IMG/VR virus record: IMGVR_UViG_3300015360_000202
Span: 1 to 23,644 of that record
Source of the DNA: a virus
Length of the DNA: 23,644 bases
Reading direction: 5' to 3' (one strand)
Every line of letters starts with the position of its first letter. Position 1 is the first letter of the stretch. The notes beneath the pieces were generated by a model. It was not told the origin of the DNA. It made no database searches and saw only the letters and a program-made list of their open reading frames with translations. Below are positions 16,007 through 22,432 of this stretch, one piece after another. The position numbers and the translations under genes were made by a program.

Positions 16007-16849
16007 TTATTTCCACAGGATCGACCGGACCCACTCCCGGTATTGAGTGGAGATGGTAGGAAGGTCCAACCGGGCATCCAAGAACCCCCGCTGTATGATC
16101 CGTCTCCGGACTGGTGATTCCAAATCCGACAGCGCCTCAAGTAGCTCCACCTCATTGGTGGCCCAACGCTCATGTCCCGAGGCCGTCTCTCGGTACCCGG
16201 CCTCGGGACTCAAGATGGCCGGTGTTCCCGAGGCGTGAGCATTTGCCAGCTTGACGTTTGATTTCCAGTGAGCCGGAGCGTATCCGCTCTGGGCTCTAAG
16301 CCCCACGACCACGTCGAGGTCTGCTAAATCTACCGCTTGGTTGATCCACTGAATACCCTTTCTCGAACAGTACCTCCGGAGCCGGTCGTCCCAGTGACCA
16401 AGATAATTCGAGCCGCCCTGATACCCAATTTTAACGATGCTAGGTCTAATCGGGTTCAGGGGCATGCCTGCCATGGGGTGGTGCGGTAACCAGAGAGTTG
16501 GGATTCCAAATCTGTGGAAGTCCAGCTCCATCTGCCGCGTGGCTGCGACGATGCCTACAGGTTTCCACAAATCCATCTGGCCAGCGGCCCACGCCATGCA
16601 GGTGGTCCGGTCCCAGTCGTTGCCGTGAGGTTGGGGCCAGGCATCCACGACGTCCCAGATTACCGGGACCCCTTCCCGGCGAAGGGCCAGAACTTGGGCA
16701 AGATCGGGTCGCTTGATAACCACGGCCGCATCAAAACCTCGGAACTCTTTTGCTTCCCGCAGAACCCGGGCTCCGAAAGCCGAGCCGAGCTGCTCCCCTC
16801 TGATTTTCCAGCTACCCGATGTGCCCCGACCGGTGAATAAGATGTTCAC
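16007..16849 (-). CDS. GT-B (GT4-like) glycosyltransferase
   Basis: The start is GTG at 16849, overlapping the previous TGA (GTGA), with GGAG seven bases upstream. The 280-residue product shows an N-terminal Rossmann start (MNILFTGRGTSGSWKIRGEQ, residues 1-20), VIWDVVDAWPQP (about 63-74), and a C-terminal donor-binding half with WKSNVKLANAHASGTPAIL (about 195-213) followed by SPEAGYRE. The acidic residue in SPEAGY lies where retaining GT-B enzymes carry their donor-contacting Glu. At 280 residues it is shorter than the roughly 350-400 usual for GT4, as is common for phage versions. It probably transfers a sugar from a nucleotide donor; substrate unknown. It is followed after two bases by the second KpsS-like gene. 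Confidence 0.78.
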   Translation of the reverse strand: MNILFTGRGTSGSWKIRGEQLGSAFGARVLREAKEFRGFDAAVVIKRPDLAQVLALRREGVPVIWDVVDAWPQPHGNDWDRTTCMAWAAGQMDLWKPVGIVAATRQMELDFHRFGIPTLWLPHHPMAGMPLNPIRPSIVKIGYQGGSNYLGHWDDRLRRYCSRKGIQWINQAVDLADLDVVVGLRAQSGYAPAHWKSNVKLANAHASGTPAILSPEAGYRETASGHERWATNEVELLEALSDLESPVRRRIIQRGFLDARLDLPTISTQYREWVRSILWK

Positions 16850-17397
16850 GTCCGAACTCCAAACCCAAATATCTCAGTTCTCAAAAAAGACCGGGTGCCA
16901 TCGGCGTCAATTTTACCCAGGCTTCCGAACGCCTCCGTGAGCTTGTGGGGACTTGCGTACACCAGCGAACTCCACCGGACTGATGGGAACAGAGACCGGA
17001 CCCCAGAGGCCGTGAACCGGAAGTAGTCGTCAGGATATCCATGCACCCGCCAGACAAAGGGGACTGAAAGATGGAGGGTAGCTGCTGGGAACATCAGCAG
17101 CTCTAAGTTTCTGGCGATCAACCAAGGTCGCGGGGAATGTTCCAACACCGAGATGCACTCGACGTGATCGAAAAACCCGAGGGCTTGCGTCTGCTGGTAA
17201 TCCTCCAAGTTGGCCACGATGTCAACTCCGGGACCGTCACTAAAGTCAACCCCTACTGCATACTCAAAGGCCGCAGTTCTATCCTCCCGGCCTGGGTAGA
17301 CCTTGGACCCCGCAATCAAGGTCCGACCCGACCGAGGTTTCACAAACCGCGAAACAAAGTCGTTATGAGCCGAGTAGGTGGCTGAAGGCTTTGCCAT
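16846..17397 (-). CDS. Class I SAM-dependent methyltransferase
   Basis: ATG at 17397 has GAGGA about eight bases upstream, inside the previous gene. The 183-residue product is short for a class I methyltransferase but keeps the order of elements: a modified motif I (TLIAGSKVY, about 26-34), the acidic strand VGVDFSDGPGVDIVANLED (about 48-66), motif IV with FDHVECISVLEH (about 76-87) and the late strand LHLSVPFVWRVHGYPDDYFR (about 108-127). This resembles Methyltransf_11-type enzymes found beside glycosyltransferases, which O-methylate sugars. The canonical Gly-rich loop is weak, so altered cofactor binding is possible. It ends in a GTGA overlap with the next gene. Sugar methylation is inferred from context. 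Confidence 0.7.
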   Translation of the reverse strand: MAKPSATYSAHNDFVSRFVKPRSGRTLIAGSKVYPGREDRTAAFEYAVGVDFSDGPGVDIVANLEDYQQTQALGFFDHVECISVLEHSPRPWLIARNLELLMFPAATLHLSVPFVWRVHGYPDDYFRFTASGVRSLFPSVRWSSLVYASPHKLTEAFGSLGKIDADGTRSFLRTEIFGFGVRT

Positions 17398-18130
17398 TTT
17401 CGATTTCCTCTATTGTCCAGATAGTCCAAGCCAAACGGCGGAACATTCCCAGTCGATCCGCGTCGACCCGTTTAGGGAGGCCCGGCCACTCCGACAGGGG
17501 CCGCCCGGCCCCGGCCCCTACCCACTGCGGGAACCCGTACCAAACGGGGACCCCTTCCAGCAAAGCAGTCAAGGCCGCAGAGCTGTTCCAGGTGACCACC
17601 TGCTGAACCTTCTCCAGATCATCGGTTAACGCGACCCTGGGGGGTTCTTTCCCTGGGTGTGGACGTATCCTCCCACCAATGCTCCTTTGAACGCGCTCCG
17701 CCCACCCTGATGGCGCAGCGATCCCTTTTTCACCGATCCCCCGCTGCCCGAATATCAAGGTCTCGGTTCCACCGACCCTCCACGGGGCCAGATCCACCTG
17801 CCAGGAGTCCCAACGGGCCGGCCCCCCGTTTTGCCAGTCACCCGCTCCGGCGTGATGCCCGAGCGCCAGACTAAACCACTCCTGACCCCTCCAATGTTTA
17901 CCCAGGTATCCATTTTCAGCTACCAGCACCGTCCCGCCCTTGGACTCCCAGAACTGGGCCTGCTCGTCATAGCCAGTGTACCGGTTCCAGATGAGTAGCA
18001 CGTCTCCAGGCTCCGGTACTGACAGGTCATCAGTCGGGGAAAATCCCGCGGTGGCCAGGCCCCTTGAAAACCTTTCCCTGCGGTAGTGCAGACTCTGACG
18101 TAGCCGGTTGACTGCTTTGCGCATTTTCAT
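17363..18130 (-). CDS. KpsS/capsule-transferase-like glycosyltransferase, paralogue 1
   Basis: ATG at 18130 overlaps the preceding TGA (ATGA). In the 255-residue product, LIFGQRGIG (about 125-133), RIRPHPG (about 154-160) and TWNSSAALTALLEGVPVW (about 180-197) match the C-terminal sugar-nucleotide domain logic of KpsS/KpsC-like capsule polysaccharide transferases, which show a His-Pro motif and an NS..AL..G.PV motif. The last part (RRLAWTIWTIEEIENGKAF, about 231-249) matches the tail of the gene ending at 15210, so the two are paralogues. The N-terminus is basic. Likely role is transfer of a sugar to a glycan or protein acceptor in the host cytoplasm; donor and acceptor are unknown. It overlaps the following methyltransferase gene by 35 bases. 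Confidence 0.72.
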   Translation of the reverse strand: MKMRKAVNRLRQSLHYRRERFSRGLATAGFSPTDDLSVPEPGDVLLIWNRYTGYDEQAQFWESKGGTVLVAENGYLGKHWRGQEWFSLALGHHAGAGDWQNGGPARWDSWQVDLAPWRVGGTETLIFGQRGIGEKGIAAPSGWAERVQRSIGGRIRPHPGKEPPRVALTDDLEKVQQVVTWNSSAALTALLEGVPVWYGFPQWVGAGAGRPLSEWPGLPKRVDADRLGMFRRLAWTIWTIEEIENGKAFSHLLGS

Positions 18131-18777
18131 TCACTTCTAGTACAGATTCCAAGCGGCGCTGCCTGACCATGGGTAGCGGCCCTCTCCATCTCCAAATGCT
18201 CGAGCAAGTTCCCCATCGGGAACGCCGTGATCCGGCTACCTGGGGTGCAATTGATGACCTCTATACCAAGACCTTTCAGGGCGGCCCCGAGTTGATTGAA
18301 GCGGTCAATCCAGACCGGGTACCTTTCCTGTGGGGTTGTCCGCAGGGGACTTTGATGCTCGGGGTGCCAGTGCTGGCCCCCCATGTCAAACCCACAAAGT
18401 AGGATCTTGGAAGCCCCAGTGTGGGCCGCGAGATGCACGGCTTGGTACCCACTATTTCCACCGGTGCGCAAGGCCCCTGGGTCTTTATCAAACCCAACGG
18501 TTCCCGAGTTCCGGAGCTGCAGGACCCCTTTGACCCGACCCACAGAGACCTTTAGACCGGCGAAAGCAAGACTGTCCGGGTTTGTACTCCACCACTCCTC
18601 GTCGGCCGCATAGAGACAGCTCGCGTTTGGCATCAAGCGGAAAGTGGAGTTGACAACGATTGACTGGACTCCACAGGCTCCAACGGCCTCGGCAACCTGC
18701 GGGCTCATGCTGGGACCGCTGGCAAGCACCGCCACGGTCTGACCAACCCACATCTGCGGAACGGTCCAGAGTTTCAC
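18127..18777 (-). CDS. DUF115/sialyltransferase-like protein (probable glycan-modifying enzyme)
   Basis: The start is GTG at 18777, supported by GGAGG seven to eight bases upstream within the end of the collagen-like gene. The 216-residue protein begins with a Rossmann-like strand and VAVLASGPSM (about residues 15-24). It has a central GNSGYQAVHLAAHTGASKILLCGFD block (about 107-131) and a late NCTPGSRITAFP (about 176-187). This GPS, then NSG/A-helix/GxD layout is shared by the DUF115 (MAF flagellin glycosyltransferase-like) and GT42-type sialyltransferase folds. Reaction and substrate are unknown. It is the first gene of the glycan cassette and ends in an ATGA overlap with the next. Assignment to a nucleotide-sugar enzyme fold is moderately secure; the exact activity is inference. 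Confidence 0.7.
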   Translation of the reverse strand: MKLWTVPQMWVGQTVAVLASGPSMSPQVAEAVGACGVQSIVVNSTFRLMPNASCLYAADEEWWSTNPDSLAFAGLKVSVGRVKGVLQLRNSGTVGFDKDPGALRTGGNSGYQAVHLAAHTGASKILLCGFDMGGQHWHPEHQSPLRTTPQERYPVWIDRFNQLGAALKGLGIEVINCTPGSRITAFPMGNLLEHLEMERAATHGQAAPLGICTRSE

Positions 18778-18778
18778 C

Positions 18779-19963
18779 TCAGTACCTCCGCCCGTCCTGG
18801 GTCATCTGGGTTAGATCCTTGCCGGCCCGGCCCTCGGCTCCGCGGTCCCCTTTGTCCCCTTTGTGCCCGTCGCGGCCATCGCGCCCACGTTTGGCCACCA
18901 GCTTCCAGCAATCCGAGACGCCTGGCTTCTCTGCTGTCTCGGAGGAGCAGTGCCAGAGACTCCCGTCCCAGGTGACAGTGTCCCCGGACTCAAAGGTGGA
19001 TTCCTTCCAAATCCCGCGGTAGACCATCGCAGGGATACGGACCGGAATGCTCAAGATGTCGCCCTCCGAGGTCTTGATGTTGATGTCGAAATTCCGGAGC
19101 TGCTCGGTAACCTCAACCTCGATGCCAGCAATCCCGGCTACGATGCAGTTCCACCCATCGATTCCCGCTGTTGCGCTGCGCGATACCCAAAGGCCACCAA
19201 GATGTTTGGCCCAGGTTCCGCGCTGGTATTTCCTGCTCAAGTCAATGGCCGGAAGGACGTCGATCGCAAAGGCATCCCGGCCCGGTTCCCCGTCGGGGCC
19301 ATCGCGGCCGGCCTTACCGTCGGTCCCTGGGGCTCCATCCTTGCCATTGATCCCTGGGGCTCCATCCTTGCCGCTGACTCCGGGATTACCTTGAATCCCT
19401 GGGGCTCCATCCTTGCCGCTGATTCCGGATTCTCCCTGCAATCCTGGGGCTCCATCCTTACCGTCGGTACCTGGGGCTCCATCCTTGCCCCATGCGCCTG
19501 CCGCTCCATCCTTACCGTCGGTCCCTGGGGCTCCATCCTTGCCATTGATCCCTGGGGCTCCCTGCAATCCTGGCTCTCCGGGAATTCCATCCTTGCCATT
19601 GATCCCGTCGGCTCCATCCTTGCCGCTGACTCCGGATTCTCCCTGCAATCCTGGCTCTCCGGATATTCCATCCTTGCCGCTGATTCCGTCAGCTCCATCC
19701 TTACCAGCGGGTCCAACCTCCCCGTTCTTTCCGGCCGGCCCCGGCTCACCAGTTACCCCGGGTTCTCCCTGCGGACCCTGAGTTCCCTCTTGCCCTGGGG
19801 ACCCGGCCTGTCCCGGATCACCAGCGTCCCCTTTTGGGCCGGGCGTGAGAGCGAGCACTTCGACCTGCTCCAGTTTAGACCTTAGGGGCTTCAGTTCCTC
19901 CCCCACGTATTGCTTGATCGCGGTCAGAACTCGGTTGACAAATTTGGTAGTAGTTTCACTCAT
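18779..19963 (-). CDS. Collagen-like fibre protein with carbohydrate-binding-like module
   Basis: ATG at 19963 is preceded by AAAGGC and lies 11 bases after the previous stop. Residues 1-41 form a helical N-terminal segment that could trimerise. Residues about 42-229 are an almost unbroken Gly-X-Y collagen-like tract with many GKDGAPG, GISGKDG and GEPG units. Residues about 314-357 (YRGIWKESTFESGDTVTWDG onward, with SLWHC and a later CWKLV) resemble the small aromatic carbohydrate-binding modules (CBM5/12 type) common on phage fibres. A second short collagen tract follows (about 360-383). Collagen-like phage proteins form trimeric fibres. Position before the neck genes suggests a head or neck fibre, though tail attachment cannot be excluded. 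The TGA is followed after one base by the GTG of the first sugar-modification gene, so the two are probably translationally coupled. Confidence 0.88.
   Translation of the reverse strand: MSETTTKFVNRVLTAIKQYVGEELKPLRSKLEQVEVLALTPGPKGDAGDPGQAGSPGQEGTQGPQGEPGVTGEPGPAGKNGEVGPAGKDGADGISGKDGISGEPGLQGESGVSGKDGADGINGKDGIPGEPGLQGAPGINGKDGAPGTDGKDGAAGAWGKDGAPGTDGKDGAPGLQGESGISGKDGAPGIQGNPGVSGKDGAPGINGKDGAPGTDGKAGRDGPDGEPGRDAFAIDVLPAIDLSRKYQRGTWAKHLGGLWVSRSATAGIDGWNCIVAGIAGIEVEVTEQLRNFDINIKTSEGDILSIPVRIPAMVYRGIWKESTFESGDTVTWDGSLWHCSSETAEKPGVSDCWKLVAKRGRDGRDGHKGDKGDRGAEGRAGKDLTQMTQDGRRY
19277..19840 (-). repeat. Gly-X-Y collagen-like coding repeats
   Basis: This is a nine-base (G-X-Y) periodic tract encoding residues about 42-229 of the collagen-like protein. 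Higher-order units of 18 to 27 bases recur, visible on the plus strand as repeated gggctccatccttgcc blocks. These near-identical units are recombination-prone and could change fibre length. The periodicity also opens a long shadow frame on the opposite strand. Confidence 0.9.
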
Positions 19964-19974
19964 AGCGGTTGCCT

Positions 19975-20283
19975 TTAGTGCTGGTTAATCATCGCCAGGA
20001 AGCTAATAATAATGGCCATTATCTGGGCTTCCTGTTCTCTCCTACTAACCCGGTTCAATTTGAACCGACGCGGCCTGCTGACTCCGGATTCCAAGCTGGG
20101 AGTTGGTGGGGTCGGCGCAACGGACTGATCCTTTCCACCAAAATTTCCCGTTCGCCTGACCCCGTACCCACCCAGGCCGAGCCGGGTAATCTTCCCTACC
20201 GGGTGGACGCCAACGATGATCCCTTTGCCAGAGAAAGGACCAGAGCCCTCTCCGTACCCACCTAGCCCGAGCCGGGTGGGCAT
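19975..20283 (-). CDS. Small Gly-rich repeat protein (102 aa), unknown function
   Basis: ATG at 20283 lies one base after the TGA of the 714-residue gene; I see no clear Shine-Dalgarno, so translational coupling is likely. The 102-residue product contains the nine-residue phrase TRLGLGGYG twice (about residues 3-11 and 33-41). Both are followed by a short stretch ending in GK, then a Pro/Ser/Arg-rich middle and a hydrophobic C-terminus (IMAIIISFLAM). I do not recognise a named family. Similar small Gly-rich proteins do occur among phage structural genes, so a minor virion component is plausible. The coupled start and the repeat conserved at protein level support a real gene. Confidence 0.65.
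   Translation of the reverse strand: MPTRLGLGGYGEGSGPFSGKGIIVGVHPVGKITRLGLGGYGVRRTGNFGGKDQSVAPTPPTPSLESGVSRPRRFKLNRVSRREQEAQIMAIIISFLAMINQH
20162..20187. repeat. 26-bp imperfect direct repeat, copy 2
   Basis: This is the partner of 20252-20277, with two mismatches in 26 positions. It lies in the same gene and frame and encodes the second TRLGLGGYG motif. Confidence 0.85.
20252..20277. repeat. 26-bp imperfect direct repeat, copy 1
   Basis: This 26-base sequence matches 20162-20187 at 24 of 26 positions. The spacing is exactly 90 bases (30 codons), so the reading frame is kept and both copies encode TRLGLGGYG within the 102-residue protein. It is an internal gene duplication rather than an obvious DNA signal. 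Confidence 0.85.
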
Positions 20284-20284
20284 A

Positions 20285-22429
20285 TCAAGTTATCGTAAAG
20301 GTGTCCGTCACGGCTGGGGCCTGGGTCAGAGCCGTGACGGTGATCACTGGAAGGCTGGCTGCCGTGACCCCGGTGATATCAGTCGCTTGCCCGCGCAGGC
20401 CGGCCGTCGTTGTGTCTTTGTCGAAGATCAGGATACGACCCTTGAACTGATCGGAATCGCCACCTACGGGGCTCAAAGCCGAAGTTACGATGCTCGTCGT
20501 ATTTGATCCAGTGTCCACGGTTCCGGTCACTATCGCCAGGGTGGTTCGTTCGAGCCGGTCCGCTGACTCGGTGCTCCCACTGATAGCGAGGACGTCTGAC
20601 TTCATGTTTCCAGCCCCGGTCAGGGCCGCAGGGACCCGGCCCTGAAGATCGGAGACCCCCGAGAGCAAGGTTCCGATCTCCGTGTCGATATACCCAACAG
20701 CGACGGCCAGATTGGTGGCCGAGGCGACGGCCGTGAGTCCGGCTCCTGCTGCTCCGATCTCTGCGGTGTCTACCAAGATGGAGTCAACAACCCCATCAAC
20801 CACTGCGATGTCAGCCAGGACCCCGGACAATTGGGTGTCCAAATTAGCCGAGGCCAATCCGATAGCTGTACGAACTCCTGCGGCATCCAAGCCTCCGCCC
20901 CCTGATCCTGTCGGAGCGAGTTCCAGGGAGTCGGAAGTAAACTGGTACTCACCTGGGGAACCGGCTGCTGGAATTAGAGTCGTATCGAGTTTGATGGTCG
21001 TAGCTAAGATAGCGGAAACCTCGGTATCCACGTAGTCGTCCAGGGCGTCCAGAGTCGTCTGCGAGGCCCGGCTGCTGACCGTGGCATTGAGGTTGTCACC
21101 GATGATCTTGCCCGCCGTACCAGACCCGTAGGCTCCCGGAAGCGCCGTGATCCAGGGGTCCCCAGAGGCTCCTGCCGCTGAAAGAGCTTCGCCAGTAGAT
21201 CCTACTCCCGCATGGCCGCTGAGCAGCTCATCCCACACTTGGTCTGCTATCTCTGCGCTGGCGTCAGCCGCCATGCTCGCGGCTGTGATGACGTTGGCTG
21301 CCAGAGCCCCGGCGCTGGCATCAATGCGCCCGCCGACCAGAGCCGCAGGGAGTCGGGATTGGAGGTCTCCGATCTCAGTGTCGATGTATCCTGCCACGGT
21401 TGCGAGGTTGGCCGCCGATGCCAGGGTGGTGAGCCCTGAACCAGTCGCGCCTATCCTTGCGAAGCTGTCGCCGGTCTGAGGGGTGTGGCCAGTCAGAGAA
21501 CCAACCGAACCAACAACGTTGCCTCCGACATTCCCGGTCACCGATCCCACCGCGCCTGTAACGGACCCGACCGCGCCCGACACGGCGGCGGTGGTGAGGC
21601 CAGTGCCGAGAGTCACACCATTCATCACTGACTTGCCAACGCTGAGCGCGACCGTAAAGTCAGCAGCAACCGTGTTCCGCCAAACACCCGCCGACACGTC
21701 TGCGGCCGTGAGTTGATTGGTCACCGTCGAGACCGTGGGGATCACAGCGCCCGTATGAGTGACCCCCGACAGGACGATCCCGGTGGCGGCTGTGATGTTG
21801 GTCGGCGATGCGATGGAACTCGGGAAGGTCACGCCCGCCCCAGCCGTGACGGACTGCGTCTTGATCGTGTTGACGTCGACCTGTTGAGATGTTGCTATGG
21901 TGGTGGCAGTGAAGTCATGAGTGGTGGTCTTGTTCAGGACTTGCCCCCAGTCCAGGCCTGCATGCCCAGCCACATCACTCCTGCTCGTGACTACGGTCTG
22001 CGAGACCGGAAGGCATCCCGTCTTGTAGGCCACGACGGCGAATGCGGCGTGATTCGTTTCTGCTTGCGTTGGGGCGTAATAAACAATATTCGACGACGCC
22101 CCGTAGCTCACAGTTCCGCCGCCTGCGGTCTCTGATCCACCTTCGGCTCGGACCACCACAGAGACTCCGGCCGACTGCACAGCACCGTCTGAAATTTGGA
22201 TCACGGCCCCGATGGCGATGCGGGGTGGTGTTGCGGAATTACGTGGAAACATTGCACTCACTCCTGCGCCGATGGCGCTTGACCTCTGAGAGGCCCATAC
22301 AGATTTAGAAACCCCACCGACAGCAACAGCAATAACCTGCGCCCACCCCGTAGGCGTTACCCGACTCGATGTTGTGGCGTCGTCGCCCTGTTGCCAGCCG
22401 TTTGGGGTGACTCGGCTTGTCGTAGCCAT
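20285..22429 (-). CDS. Large repeat-containing phage structural/fibre protein (714 aa)
   Basis: ATG at 22429 follows the previous stop by three bases, with an AGGGTG ribosome-binding sequence upstream. The protein is dominated by Ala, Gly, Thr, Val and Ser and has one Cys (139). Visible features in order are: a duplicated SRVTPxGW motif (about residues 5-12 and 22-29); a beta-rich N-terminal half; GSVTG repeats at about 287-314; two copies of a helical module containing GYIDTEIG (about 325-364 and 557-603); the phrase ADQVWDELLSGHAG (about 396-409), which recurs in phage fibre-like proteins; and a beta-type C-terminal domain from about 630. The pattern fits an elongated, probably oligomeric virion protein. 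Head fibre, tail fibre and neck appendage are all possible. Its place just upstream of the collagen-like and neck genes favours a head- or neck-associated appendage. Function is inferred. Confidence 0.8.
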   Translation of the reverse strand: MATTSRVTPNGWQQGDDATTSSRVTPTGWAQVIAVAVGGVSKSVWASQRSSAIGAGVSAMFPRNSATPPRIAIGAVIQISDGAVQSAGVSVVVRAEGGSETAGGGTVSYGASSNIVYYAPTQAETNHAAFAVVAYKTGCLPVSQTVVTSRSDVAGHAGLDWGQVLNKTTTHDFTATTIATSQQVDVNTIKTQSVTAGAGVTFPSSIASPTNITAATGIVLSGVTHTGAVIPTVSTVTNQLTAADVSAGVWRNTVAADFTVALSVGKSVMNGVTLGTGLTTAAVSGAVGSVTGAVGSVTGNVGGNVVGSVGSLTGHTPQTGDSFARIGATGSGLTTLASAANLATVAGYIDTEIGDLQSRLPAALVGGRIDASAGALAANVITAASMAADASAEIADQVWDELLSGHAGVGSTGEALSAAGASGDPWITALPGAYGSGTAGKIIGDNLNATVSSRASQTTLDALDDYVDTEVSAILATTIKLDTTLIPAAGSPGEYQFTSDSLELAPTGSGGGGLDAAGVRTAIGLASANLDTQLSGVLADIAVVDGVVDSILVDTAEIGAAGAGLTAVASATNLAVAVGYIDTEIGTLLSGVSDLQGRVPAALTGAGNMKSDVLAISGSTESADRLERTTLAIVTGTVDTGSNTTSIVTSALSPVGGDSDQFKGRILIFDKDTTTAGLRGQATDITGVTAASLPVITVTALTQAPAVTDTFTIT
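21488..21571 (-). repeat. GSVTG-type tandem repeat coding segment
   Basis: This segment of the 714-residue gene (residues about 287-314) encodes AVGSVTG twice in succession and then degenerate versions (NVGGNV, VGSVGSLTG). The period is about seven residues. Such Gly-Ser-Val-Thr runs are common in phage fibre proteins and suggest a beta-structured shaft or flexible linker. The DNA copies are similar enough to allow length change by slippage, but only one allele is visible. Confidence 0.7.
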
Positions 22430-22432
22430 GCG

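Noticed and set aside
16005-16034. Longer start for the second KpsS-like gene (GTG at 16034)
   Set aside because: It would overlap the previous coding region by 28 bases, and the ATG at 16004 sits two bases after the upstream stop, in line with neighbouring junctions.
18863-19885. 340-residue open frame on the plus strand
   Set aside because: It is antisense to the collagen-like gene and is held open by the nine-base Gly-X-Y periodicity. Its product is a low-complexity echo of that repeat, and no promoter or ribosome-binding site is evident.
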